Notes under the pieces: generated by a model
Told to the model about the DNA's origin: nothing
The model's database searches: none
What the model saw: the letters and a program-made list of their open reading frames with translations, nothing else
DNA from: CAZVCJ01 sp964625745
Lineage (GTDB): Bacteria > Chloroflexota > Anaerolineae > VGOG01
Direction of reading: 5' to 3'
DNA length: 47,547 nucleotides
NCBI GenBank assembly: GCA_964625745.1
Contig: CAZVCJ010000010.1
Location: 1 to 47,547 of the forward strand
Part shown: piece by piece, positions 25,273 through 33,424 of the stretch
Position numbering within the stretch: position 1 is the stretch's first letter
How the letters are laid out: every line of letters begins with the position of its first letter
Program-made: the position numbers and the translations under genes

Positions 25273-26160
25273 TCAGCGCAGCGACCTGGCCATCTGCGCG
25301 ACGTTGTAGCGCATCAGGTTAAAGTAGCTGCGATCATCCAGGCTGGAACCCAGCGGATCGAGGAAAAGCACCTGTGCCCCGCTCTCCTCAGCAATGGTTC
25401 GGGCCGCCTGGGACGAGAACTGCGGCTCGGCGAAGATGGCTTTGGCGCCGATCCGCTTCGCGGTCTCAACGATCCGCGCCACATCAACCGGCGACGGCTC
25501 GCGCCCTGGCGACTCCTCAATTACGGCCGCCTGGACCAACCCGTAGCGCCGGGCAAAGTAGACCCAGGCCGGGTGGAAGGCGATGAACTGCCGGTTGGAC
25601 CAGGTGGCGACTTCGTTGGCGATCTCCTGATCCAGGGCTTGCAGCTCAGCGATGTATCTTTCGGCATTGGCCCGGTAGTCGTCGGCGTGGGTGGGGTCGG
25701 CCCGGATCAGCGCATCACGAATGTGGCCCACCTGCACGATGGCGTTCTCAGGGTCGAGCCAGATGTGGGGATTGCCGCCCGGCTCGTCGGCAGTCCCCGC
25801 CAAAACTTCGATCCCCTGGGAGGTGTCCACGACGATCAGGTTCGGGTTGTCGGCGCTCTGGGTCAGCTTGTCGGCCCAGTATTCCAGCCCCACGCCATTG
25901 AGCACCAGCAGGCGGGCCTCGGCCACCTGCTCCACCTGGGATGGGGTCAGTTCATAGGTATGAGGGCTGGCCCCCGGCGGCACCAGGGTGATGACCTCGA
26001 CGTGATCGCCTCCCACCTGGCAGGCGAGGTCGGCCAGGGGGGTAATGCTGGCGGCAACCAGGATCCTGCCATCGGCCGTGGGCGACGGCTCCGCACCACC
26101 CGCGCAGGCGGCGGCCGCTATTGACATCAACCACAACCACACCATCATCATTCGCTTCAT
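25273..26160 (-). CDS. Metal-binding lipoprotein of the ABC importer (ZnuA-like)
   Basis: The 295-aa product has a lipoprotein signal with a Cys after a short hydrophobic stretch (SIAAAACAGG). Candidate metal ligands are His in SPHTYEL, His in NPHIWLDP, His in AFHPAWV and an acidic residue in FLDPLG, the pattern of cluster A-I zinc/manganese binding proteins. It lacks the long His-rich loop of many zinc-specific ZnuA proteins, so the metal is uncertain. It lies 30 bp downstream of a cation-efflux gene. Confidence 0.9.
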   Translation of the reverse strand: MKRMMMVWLWLMSIAAAACAGGAEPSPTADGRILVAASITPLADLACQVGGDHVEVITLVPPGASPHTYELTPSQVEQVAEARLLVLNGVGLEYWADKLTQSADNPNLIVVDTSQGIEVLAGTADEPGGNPHIWLDPENAIVQVGHIRDALIRADPTHADDYRANAERYIAELQALDQEIANEVATWSNRQFIAFHPAWVYFARRYGLVQAAVIEESPGREPSPVDVARIVETAKRIGAKAIFAEPQFSSQAARTIAEESGAQVLFLDPLGSSLDDRSYFNLMRYNVAQMARSLR

Positions 26161-26190
26161 AAATACCTACCTCCTTTACCTGATCCCTTT

Positions 26191-27363
26191 TCAGCTCTGG
26201 CTCATTTCCGCCAGCGCCTCCTCCAGCGTCGTCGTGGTGGTATCCCGCATCTCCACGCCGGCATCACCGAAGACGTAGACCGGCCCCTTGCCGCGCAGGC
26301 TCTCCTTCAGCAACACCACGTCCACCTTCTGCGCCACCAGCCACTCGGCTACCCGGATGCCCTTCGCCTTCTCCACCGCCTGGTGAGGATTGGCCACGAT
26401 TTGCTGTTCCTCGATGGCCTCGTCGGCCAGGCGCACTGTGACCAGGGCAAAGTAAGGCGCCTCGCCGAAGTGCTCGCTCAACGTGCCCGCCGCATCGCTC
26501 AGCGGAGCAGCGTAGCGCAGGTGCGTGCGTTCCATGGGTTCGGCGTGGATCAGCACGCGGTCCACGTAAGGCACGGCCTGGCGGATGTGCTCCTCGATGC
26601 GACGGGTGATGGCCTCTGCCTTCTCCAGCTCGCGGACGCGCAGGGCGACCTCGGCCTCCACGAAGCGGAATCGGCCAGCGTTGCGACCGGTGGCCCGCTT
26701 GAGCTCGGCCACCGTCGGCTCGGCGGTGATGATGTCCCGGATTCGCAGGATGGTGTCGGCGTCCAGCGAGGCATCGAGCAGCACGCGCATCCCATCGGAG
26801 AGCAGTTCCCAGCCCGTCTTGCCGATGGCGACGACGATGACCAGTGCCGCAACCCGGTCCAGCGGGAGGTTGAACCGCTGGGCCAGCAGCGCGGCGAAGA
26901 CGATGCCCGTGGTGAAGACGTGAGTGCGGTACTCCTTCGCGTCGGCGATGAGGGAGGGGGAGTTGGCCTCCCTGCCAGCGCGCAGCTCGAAGCGGCTGAA
27001 AACCAGCGGGATCGCCGTCGCCACCGCCACGCCCGCCAGCATCCAGGGATCCACCGTAGCCTGGCGCGTTGGCTCCAGGAAAGCGTCCCTGGCGATCTCG
27101 TAAGCGGTGAAGAAGATCATCACCGCCAGCGCCACGGCCACCACGTTCTCCAGCTTGTACAGACCGTAGGGAAAGTCCTTGGACTTGCGCGTCGAGAGTC
27201 TCAGCCCGATCAGCACCGCCACCGCCGTCAGCAGGTCCACCAGGTTGTGGACCATCTCCGCCTCCACAGCCAGGCTGCCGGAGGCTCTGGCGATGACCAG
27301 GTTGATCAACCCCAAAGCGACGTTGACTATTATAGAATACCAGCCCCAGCGTTCAAGGTTCAC
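26191..27363 (-). CDS. Cation diffusion facilitator fused to a NifX/NifB-like domain
   Basis: Residues about 1-290 form a cation-efflux transporter: six membrane helices and a metal-site stretch in MVHNLVDLLTAV (the usual H/DxxxD pattern), with a cytoplasmic tail. Residues about 295-390 look like a dinitrogenase iron-molybdenum-cofactor/NifX domain (LSEHFGEAPYFALVTV). I use the GTG at 27363; the frame stays open to a GTG at 27441, but those residues come from a repeat region. It overlaps the radical SAM gene by 11 bp. The fusion would tie metal efflux to a cofactor-type domain; the role is not known. Confidence 0.78.
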   Translation of the reverse strand: MNLERWGWYSIIVNVALGLINLVIARASGSLAVEAEMVHNLVDLLTAVAVLIGLRLSTRKSKDFPYGLYKLENVVAVALAVMIFFTAYEIARDAFLEPTRQATVDPWMLAGVAVATAIPLVFSRFELRAGREANSPSLIADAKEYRTHVFTTGIVFAALLAQRFNLPLDRVAALVIVVAIGKTGWELLSDGMRVLLDASLDADTILRIRDIITAEPTVAELKRATGRNAGRFRFVEAEVALRVRELEKAEAITRRIEEHIRQAVPYVDRVLIHAEPMERTHLRYAAPLSDAAGTLSEHFGEAPYFALVTVRLADEAIEEQQIVANPHQAVEKAKGIRVAEWLVAQKVDVVLLKESLRGKGPVYVFGDAGVEMRDTTTTTLEEALAEMSQS

Positions 27364-28345
27364 GGTGCACTCGCCTTCCTTCGGCGGGCTCAGGACGCCG
27401 TTCGCCGAAGATTCTGCCAGCGTATTCCCAGAAAACCTCACTCCGGTAAGAATGCTTTCGGGCCTGGCCGCTGGACTCCAACCGGGCCAGCGTCTCCTTC
27501 ACCTCGCCCGGCACCCACCTATCCAACGTCTCCATCAAACGCCGCTGGCGCATCGGGTGACGGCGGATGATGGCCAGTATCGCCTCGGCCACGTCTGCGA
27601 AGCCTGAGAGATCGAAGCAGCCCTCGTAGGGGGCGACGACCTCGGCTGCCTCTCCCAGGATGGCCGTGGCGCGCTCGACGCCCTCGTTGTCGGGGATCTC
27701 CACCCAGGGCTCGGCCGGTGGACGGATGGGGACGTTGATCTGCACTCGGTCGGGGCGGATGCGGGCCAGCGCATCGCGGATTCCCAACAGCGTCGCCTCG
27801 TCGTCGTTCAGTCCTTTGACCAGCATCACCTCGATCCAGAGCTGGCCTGTGAACATCCCGCGAAAGGCCGCCATCCCCTCGACAATCTCGGCTATGCGGA
27901 AGCGGGGCCAGGGGCGGTTGATCTGGCGAAAAGTCGCCTGATTGGCCGCGTCGAGGGTGGGCATCACCAGGTCGGCGGCGGCCAGCTCCTCCCGCACCTC
28001 TGGCTGGAAGAGGAGGGCGCCGTTGGTGAGGACAGCCACCGGGATGTCGGTGAGGGCCTTCACCTGTCGGATGAGCCAACCCAGGCTGGCGCACAGCGTC
28101 GGCTCCCCCTGCCCGACGAAGGTCACGTAGTCAATCTCGCCAGAGTCGTGCCGTTCCAGCGCGTCCTGCACCTGAGCCAAAATCCCCTCCCGAGGGAAGA
28201 AGTCCTTGCGTCCGTTGGTGAGGGGTGTGGTGCGGCCCAACTGGCAATAGACGCAGTTGTAGTTGCAGGTCTTGAAGGGGATGGGGTCCACTCCCAGCGA
28301 TTGACCCAGCCGCCGCGAGGGGACTGGGCCGTAAACGTACCTCAT
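27353..28345 (-). CDS. Radical SAM protein (wyosine-synthase-like family)
   Basis: The cluster motif is CNYNCVYC (CxxxCxxC, Cys near residues 28-35), and the N-terminus MRYVYGPVPSRRLGQSLGVD matches a radical SAM group often annotated as wyosine synthetase-like (COG0731). It is 330 aa. The start ATG 28345 is followed directly by this motif, whereas the longer frame upstream runs into repeats. The last about 20 residues (RRPEPAEGRR) look repeat-derived and overlap the start of the transporter gene. The substrate is not known, and tRNA modification should not be assumed. Confidence 0.85.
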   Translation of the reverse strand: MRYVYGPVPSRRLGQSLGVDPIPFKTCNYNCVYCQLGRTTPLTNGRKDFFPREGILAQVQDALERHDSGEIDYVTFVGQGEPTLCASLGWLIRQVKALTDIPVAVLTNGALLFQPEVREELAAADLVMPTLDAANQATFRQINRPWPRFRIAEIVEGMAAFRGMFTGQLWIEVMLVKGLNDDEATLLGIRDALARIRPDRVQINVPIRPPAEPWVEIPDNEGVERATAILGEAAEVVAPYEGCFDLSGFADVAEAILAIIRRHPMRQRRLMETLDRWVPGEVKETLARLESSGQARKHSYRSEVFWEYAGRIFGERRPEPAEGRRVHREP

Positions 28346-28585
28346 CGAAAACCTCTCTCCCCCTCTTTCCCCCCCAGGGTCTTTGGGAGTTGGCGCGGGT
28401 AGCGAGCCGGAGTCCCCAACTTGTTGGGGTTTGCCGCGCCGCCCCCTCAACAAGTTGAGGACTCCGATACCGTCACCCTGCGAAATCCCAAAGGGCCTCC
28501 CCAAAAAGCTTGCCCTGAGGTCCCTCCTGAGCTCGACGAAGGGCCTCGTCGAAAGGTTGGGGAGATGAAGAGGGAACGCGACAAC
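28346..28585. repeat. Repeat-filled spacer with a palindrome at 28408-28466
   Basis: The 240-bp spacer upstream of the radical SAM gene contains a 59-bp palindrome (outer arms CGGAGTCCCCAACTTGTTG and its near-complement). Further toward 28560 is a second tract, CTCGACGAAGGGCCTCGTCGAA, of the CTTCGAC/GTCGAAG type seen elsewhere in the window. No gene is visible here. Confidence 0.7.
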
Positions 28586-29407
28586 TCAGAAGTTCAACCT
28601 CGTGCCCGCCGGACAGGGGGCCGCCTTCTCGCCGAAAGCCTGGGCCAGAGTGACGTAGGCCCGCTGACCGGTGCAGTGGTTGAGATAGAGCCGGGGCACG
28701 CCAAGCTCCCTCAACACCTCAATGACGCGCCGCAGATGAGCTTCGTCGGCCTGGAGCAAGTGAGTGCCTCCGGCCACAGTGGTTATATCCGGGCCAAAAG
28801 TGCGGCGCACGTGGGCCAGGGTATTGAGCAGCCCGGCGTGACAGCAGCCGCAGAGCACCACCGTTCCCTTCTCCGTCTCCAGCACCAGAGACATGTCGTC
28901 ACGGTAGGGATCAGGCTCCCAGCCCTCCACTCCACGCACCAGGTGATGCGCGCTGCGACCCTCTGGCTCGGCGCGGTCTGTGATCTCGCCCGTCGTCCAC
29001 ACGCCGGGTAGAATCTCCGTCGGCTCCGCGCGCAGTTCGAGGGTCAGCCGCTGCTCCAACGCTTCCCTTTTCAAAGGTAAGCCCACAAACCTGGGCGACC
29101 CCTCTCGCCGCGAGAAGCGCTCACGGAAGAGGTCGGGGTGAGCATGGAGGGGAACGCCAGCGACCTGATCCAGCAGGGCCGGCAGCCCGCCGGTGTGATC
29201 GTAGTGGGCGTGACTGATGGCCAGAGCGTTGATCGCCTCTGGCTCAACGCCTAGCAACTTCAGATTGTACAGCAGCACTGTGCCGCTCTGGCCGGTGTCG
29301 AAAAGAACGCACCCGCTCTCCGTCTCGATCAAAAAGGCCAACCCGTGCTCACCCCAGAACGGCGAGTGATCGCAGACGGCGTCATCTACCACGCAGGTTA
29401 CTCTCAT
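28586..29407 (-). CDS. Metallo-beta-lactamase-fold hydrolase (COG1237-like)
   Basis: This 273-aa protein has the metal motif SHAHYDHTGG, a CGCCHAG region and a C-terminal YLNHCTGQ stretch, the pattern of a group often annotated as methyltetrahydrofolate-like or dihydropterin-related hydrolases. Two shorter relatives lie at 37026-37724 and 42082-43176. It has no signal peptide. It lies next to the FmdB-type gene and the ferredoxin gene. The substrate cannot be told. Confidence 0.83.
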   Translation of the reverse strand: MRVTCVVDDAVCDHSPFWGEHGLAFLIETESGCVLFDTGQSGTVLLYNLKLLGVEPEAINALAISHAHYDHTGGLPALLDQVAGVPLHAHPDLFRERFSRREGSPRFVGLPLKREALEQRLTLELRAEPTEILPGVWTTGEITDRAEPEGRSAHHLVRGVEGWEPDPYRDDMSLVLETEKGTVVLCGCCHAGLLNTLAHVRRTFGPDITTVAGGTHLLQADEAHLRRVIEVLRELGVPRLYLNHCTGQRAYVTLAQAFGEKAAPCPAGTRLNF

Positions 29408-29469
29408 CGCTCGACACTCCTTCTCATCTCCTCATCTCCTTCTGCAAACGGCTCTGGCTTGCGCCAGGC

Positions 29470-29691
29470 TTAATCCGTCGAACAGGGCGGGGCTTCGCAG
29501 CGCTCGTCCCGCCCGCAGCAGGTCAGCCCCGCCGGACGCCTCTCCCCACTTATCACGTAAGGGACGGAGAGGAGCTTCTCCAGCCGGGGGCTGCCGCAGT
29601 TTGGACAGGTGGGCGAGGTGCTCGTCTCGGAGCGAACCAACACCTCCACCCGCTCCTCACAGTTCTTGCAGCGGTATTCGTAAATGGGCAT
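29470..29691 (-). CDS. FmdB-family zinc-ribbon protein
   Basis: A 73-aa protein starting MPIYEYRCKNCEE with CPNCGSP, the two CxxC pairs of the FmdB zinc-ribbon. It ends in a Cys-rich tail (LTCCGRDERCEAPPC). FmdB-type proteins are putative regulators, first noted beside formamidase or formylmethanofuran genes. It lies 12 bp downstream of the ferredoxin gene. Confidence 0.85.
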   Translation of the reverse strand: MPIYEYRCKNCEERVEVLVRSETSTSPTCPNCGSPRLEKLLSVPYVISGERRPAGLTCCGRDERCEAPPCSTD

Positions 29692-29703
29692 GCTTTTCCC
29701 CCT

Positions 29704-29910
29704 TCACATCATTTGGACTGCCTTCAACGAGCAAGCCTGAGTACACAGACTACAGCCGACACATAAGGTCAGAGGAGGATCGGGCATCTCGTAAGCAGCC
29801 TCCTGCTTGAGAACTTTGTTGGGACATGCGAGCACGGCGAGGCAGATGCCCTGGTCGCATTTCTCAGGCCGGCACTTTCTATAATCAATCACGGCCATCT
29901 GCTTTGGCAT
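29704..29910 (-). CDS. Small 4Fe-4S ferredoxin-like protein
   Basis: A 68-aa protein with DYRKCRPEKC, then CLAVLACP, and a second motif CVGCSLCTQACS. The first half resembles the N-terminus of ABCE1-type iron-sulfur domains. The eight cysteines could bind two clusters. It lies between the coiled-coil microprotein gene (overlap of 26 bp) and the FmdB-type gene. I use the ATG at 29910 because GAGGGTA lies about seven bases upstream. Confidence 0.8.
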   Translation of the reverse strand: MPKQMAVIDYRKCRPEKCDQGICLAVLACPNKVLKQEAAYEMPDPPLTLCVGCSLCTQACSLKAVQMM

Positions 29911-30067
29911 TGGTCTTACCCTCGGCTGCTTTCCTCAGTTCTTTCTCCAATTCCTCTTCCAGATCCTCCAACTGCTGAAGCATCGTCGGCGGCACCGAAT
30001 GGGCCGGCCAGCGGCTCTTCAGCTCCGCTATCTGGCTCTCCAGTTCCTTGATCCGTTCGCTGCTCAC
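29885..30067 (-). CDS. Coiled-coil microprotein, copy 1 (60 aa)
   Basis: A 60-aa charged protein starting (V/M)SSERIKELESQIAEL, with heptad-like Glu/Leu/Lys spacing, a central RWPAHSVPPTM stretch and an acidic helix ending in LEKELRKAAEG. The start is a GTG at 30067. The longer open frame upstream does not resemble anything, so I do not extend it. A second, shortened copy is at 33273-33410. The family is unknown to me. Lies between selD and a ferredoxin gene. Confidence 0.7.
   Translation of the reverse strand: MSSERIKELESQIAELKSRWPAHSVPPTMLQQLEDLEEELEKELRKAAEGKTNAKADGRD
29958..30066. repeat. 109-bp duplicated segment, partner at 33301-33409
   Basis: The two 109-bp stretches are nearly identical (about four base differences, no gaps), both in the same orientation. 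The duplication covers the first 36 codons or so of the coiled-coil microprotein genes. Outside it the two loci are different, so it is a local segmental copy. Confidence 0.85.
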
Positions 30068-30290
30068 GTTCCTCAAATCTCCCTGGCAACCCCTTGAAAC
30101 GGTCAAGGGTGATCGGGTGAAACTCCACCTCCAGGCCCGTCCAGTCAAACAGCTCCAGAATCTCCTCAGATCGCTATCTTCTTCATCATCCCAATCCCCT
30201 TTCCGCCTATTGATCAAAATGTATCCTCTCACCTCAGTACTGTATCCCCCAAAAGGGCTTGACCATTTTGCCAGCACCGACCGGGCAGCG

Positions 30291-31334
30291 TTAACCCACC
30301 TCTATACCCTTGCCCTCCACGATGTGGCCGACAACCCAGTCGGATTGCCCTTCCTGGTCGAAAAGCGCGGTGAGCTCCCCCAGCTTCTTCTCCGGCACGG
30401 CGATGAGCAGGCCGCCGGAGGTTTCCGGCGTGTAGAGCAGCATCTGCATCCACTCGGGGACGGAAGGCGCAAAGCGAACGCGCGGGGCATAACACTTCTG
30501 GTTCCGGCCAGCGCCAGCCGGGAAGATCTGTTTTTCGGCGTACCCTTTCGCCCCTTCCAAGAAAGGCAGGCTCTCCAAACTAAGACGTATCCCCACCCCG
30601 CTTTTTTCGGCCATCTCCTGGGCGTGGCCAAGCAGAGCGAAGCCGGTGATGTCGGTGACAGCATCTATGCCCACTTGCTGCATCAATCGGGCGGCTTTTC
30701 GGTTCAGCGTCTTCATCACCTTCACCGCTCCCCTCACGTGACTCGGTTCGGCGATCCCTGCCTTGAGCGCGGCAGCGGTGATACCCACACCCAGGGGCTT
30801 GGTCAGGACCAGCACATCGCCGGCCTTCGCTGCGGCCTTGGTGGCGATGTGGTCGGGATGGACGAAGCCCATCACTGCCAGCCCATACTTGGGCTCCTTG
30901 TCTATCACGGTATGCCCCCCAGCCAGAACGCCCCCTGCTTCGGCGATCTTCTCAGCCCCTCCACGTAGGATCTCACTCACCATCTTGGAAGGAAGATCAA
31001 TAGGGAAGCCGCAGATATTGAGGGCCAGGACCACCTCACCGCCCATGGCGTACACGTCGCTCATAGCGTTGGCAGCGGCAATAGCTCCGTAGTCGTAGGG
31101 ATCATCAACCACGGGCGCGAAGAAGTCAACGGTCAGGATAATGGCCAGCTCATCGCTGATGCGATAGACGGCGGCGTCATCGCTCACCTCCAGGCCGACG
31201 AGCAGGTCGGGATATGCTTTGGCGGGAAACATCCCGCCCAGGGGGCGCAGCACCTGCGCCAGGGTCTCAGGGCCCATCTTGGACGCTCAGCCCGTGCCGC
31301 TGGCTAGCGCCGTTAAGCGGATTTTCTCCATCAT
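30291..31334 (-). CDS. selD: SelD, selenophosphate synthetase with an in-frame UGA (Sec) in the active site
   Basis: SelD makes selenophosphate, the selenium donor for selenocysteine. The obvious ORF starts at 31277 and lacks the catalytic residue, because a TGA at 31289-31287 interrupts the frame. Reading through it, the N-terminus becomes LTALASGTG-U-ASKMGPETLA, where U sits exactly at the active-site Cys/Sec of the family. The true start is then ATG 31334 (or 31331), preceded by GGAGG, giving 347 aa, normal for SelD. A SECIS hairpin follows the UGA. Other motifs such as LTVDFFAPVVDDPYDYG are intact. SelD implies that SelA/SelB are encoded elsewhere. The MFS gene lies 26 bp upstream. Confidence 0.93.
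31244..31289 (-). promoter_or_regulatory. Bacterial SECIS element of selD
   Basis: On the minus strand the UGA (31289-31287) is followed after 26 nt by GGCGCAGGUGCUGCGCC (31260-31244): a perfect 7-bp stem with apical GUG and a GGU at the tip, strongly like the fdhF-type hairpin. The GGU is about 33-35 nt after the UGA, inside the range SelB accepts. Seen in sequence; function inferred. Confidence 0.8.
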
Positions 31335-31360
31335 CAGTACCTCCATAAGCCACTGCTACG

Positions 31361-32620
31361 CTAACCTTTCTTCTGAATGAGGTGTTCTGTTCCCAATGTC
31401 TCTGGTACTGTGGTCAACAGAGGGACTCTAAAGAAGAGGTCGAAAACTATGGGAATGACAAAGACGTACATAGGGCCAAGCTCCCTCCATATAAGCCCCC
31501 CAATGATGGGGGCAGGAATCGTGACCAACCCCGTAAACAGGCCGAGCAGCCCTCCCCACTTCCCTTGCTGCTCAAGCGGAACAAGTTCCAGGGTCATGGC
31601 GCTGGTAGCGCCAGAGGAGATGGTATAAAAAGCCAGAAGAGTCGCCGATAACACCAGCGTGATCGGGCTGGGAGAGAAAGCAAGAAAAAGGTTAGAAGCA
31701 TACCACAGCGGTGTGAGCAAGTAGATGATGCGCTTTCGCCCAATTTTATCCGCCAGTCGGCCCACAGGAATGCCGAAAACGAGTTGCGCTACAACTGTAG
31801 CGGTCGCCATTACGCCCAAAAGGTATTGATCCGCTCCCTTGATCTCGTGGGCGTATAGCTGAACAAACGGTCAAAACATGGCCATGGGCAATGAGGTAAG
31901 AGCAGAAATTGCTATCCACCTCCGAAGGTCCCTCCTCCCCTCGAAAAGGTGACGGAAATCAGCGATAAAGCCGAACCTGGTTTCCGCGTCAGCGAGTTGT
32001 CCCCGTTGAGGTTCGCGCAGTTGGGCAACCACGAGAAGAAAAATAAGGCCATACCCCGCGAACTGGAGATAATACAAGGGCCGAATGCCTTCAACCGTCA
32101 TGCCTCCGAAAACTGTCACCAGGTAGGCGCTGATAAGGGGCGAGATCATGCCGGCTATCGCAGCCAGGGTGCTACAAACGTTCTGCGCAGTCACTCGATC
32201 TTTGCTCTGTACCGAATCGGCGCAGATCACCCTGCACCCAGTGTTACTCAGGCTTACGGCGATGGAAGCAAAAATAGCCGCCGCAACGAGGAATCGCCAA
32301 TCAGGTGCTAGCGCATAGAGCAAGCTTCCTCCTGCTGCTAAGACGATCGCCAGCAGGAAAAATCGCTTGATGCCGTGGCGATCCATCAGCCATCCTACGG
32401 GTGCAGAAATGAGGGCACTGATCGCGCCGCCCACGCTGCTGAGAGACCCCAGTTGCACAGAATCGGCCCCCAACCCCACAGTATATATCGCATTGTATTG
32501 ACTGGTGAGGCCGGCTAGAAACTTGTTCGCGGAGAAGCGCGCCGCGCCCACCCGATAATTGTGTTTCTGCCTGTAGATGAAATCTCTGATCCTCCCAGCT
32601 ACTCTACCGACTATGCTCAC
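31361..32620 (-). CDS. MFS transporter with one in-frame UGA
   Basis: Two adjacent frames form one 420-codon MFS transporter. The upstream half (GTG 32620, AGGAGG six bases before) carries helices 1-6 with GWLMDRHGIKRFF. The downstream half carries the matching GRLADKIGRKR. They are in the same frame and separated by a single TGA at 31873-31871, right after PMAMF and before PFVQLYAH. No frameshift is needed. The gap between the last half and selD is 26 bp, so they are probably co-transcribed. It may be a selenoprotein, a nonsense mutation, or an assembly error; see the hairpin at 31811-31855. Confidence 0.75.
31811..31855 (-). other. Hairpin after the MFS in-frame UGA (weak SECIS candidate)
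   Basis: Fifteen nt after the UGA, TACGCCC (31855-31849) pairs perfectly with GGGCGTA (31817-31811), enclosing a 31-nt region with possible AAGG/CCTT pairing. The loop is long and lacks the clean GGU tip seen in selD, so it is a weak SECIS candidate. Confidence 0.35.
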
Positions 32621-32705
32621 TTTATCCTCCTGGCGAGTCCTGCAAAACGGAATCTAACTCTCTCCTCAACGATATGCATGTCATTCCCAGGCGATCGTGA
32701 ACTCG

Positions 32706-33254
32706 CTACTTTTTCGGGTAATTCTTCTCCCCGGCACGTATTGGCACTGTAAGCCAATTCTCCTGAGGGACGAAGGGGCATGTGTACTGCTCACTGTATA
32801 CACACCAGGGATTATACGCCCTGTTGAAGTCGAGAATCCACTTTCCGTCGGCAGTGCGATTCCTGGCAGCGTTGAGGTCCAGGTAGCGCCCTGCGCCGTA
32901 TGTCTCCTGGCCAGACGTTGCGTCCCTGAAGGGAACAAACAGTTGCTCCTCCTCAGAATCGCTTTTGTAAGCCTGAAGCACACACACCTCACCGCCGATC
33001 TCAAATCGGAATTCGCCCCAGCGGACAAAGTCCCGCTCCTCGCCCTTTGTATAGGCCATCCTCACGGTCTTCTTTTCCTCATGCCCGTGAAGCTCAATCT
33101 CGAACCTAAAGTCCGGACCGGGTGGGTAATAGTCCAGTCCTCTAAACTCGGCACGGTCTTGGGGAGGTATCGGCGATTGCCAGTGCTCCGCGAAGAACAC
33201 ATCCTTCTCCTTACACTCTCTCTCGATCTGCGCCTTCCACTCATCAATCTCCAC
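32706..33254 (-). CDS. DUF1684 protein
   Basis: A 182-aa soluble protein with the DUF1684 signature: FRDATSGQETYGAGRYLDL, then a LDFNRAYNPWCVYSEQYTC-type stretch and a C-terminal ENWLTVPIRAGEK. The family function is unknown. The start is a GTG at 33254 with AAGGAGG upstream. It lies just after the shortened coiled-coil gene copy and before the MFS gene. Confidence 0.88.
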   Translation of the reverse strand: MEIDEWKAQIERECKEKDVFFAEHWQSPIPPQDRAEFRGLDYYPPGPDFRFEIELHGHEEKKTVRMAYTKGEERDFVRWGEFRFEIGGEVCVLQAYKSDSEEEQLFVPFRDATSGQETYGAGRYLDLNAARNRTADGKWILDFNRAYNPWCVYSEQYTCPFVPQENWLTVPIRAGEKNYPKK

Positions 33255-33272
33255 AGCAACTTGCCTCCTTGC

Positions 33273-33410
33273 CTATGGTCTGAGAAACTTGGTCGTTACA
33301 TCCAGATCCTCCAACTGCTGAAGCAGCGTCGGCGGCACCGAATGGGCCGGCCATCTGCTCTTCAGCTCCGCTATCTGGCTCTCCAGTTCCTTGATCCGTT
33401 CGCTGCTCAT
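33273..33410 (-). CDS. Coiled-coil microprotein, copy 2 (45 aa, truncated)
   Basis: This 45-aa frame starts MSSERIKELESQIAEL with a strong GGGGGAGGA before the ATG. It is the same as copy 1 through QQLEDL, then diverges to DVTTKFLRP and stops, so the acidic C-terminal helix is missing. It looks like a partial duplication of the gene at 29885-30067. It sits 14 bp after a methyltransferase gene. Whether it is expressed is unknown. Confidence 0.55.
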   Translation of the reverse strand: MSSERIKELESQIAELKSRWPAHSVPPTLLQQLEDLDVTTKFLRP

Positions 33411-33424
33411 TCCTCCCCCCCTAC

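Noticed and set aside
26383..27570. A 395-codon open frame on the plus strand
   Set aside because: Antisense to the cation-efflux gene, His/Gln/Arg-rich with no family pattern; a GC artefact.
31361..32620. UGA read as Trp (alternative genetic code) to explain the MFS stop
   Set aside because: Many genes in the window end in UGA at well-placed overlaps with the next start, so UGA is a stop here in general.
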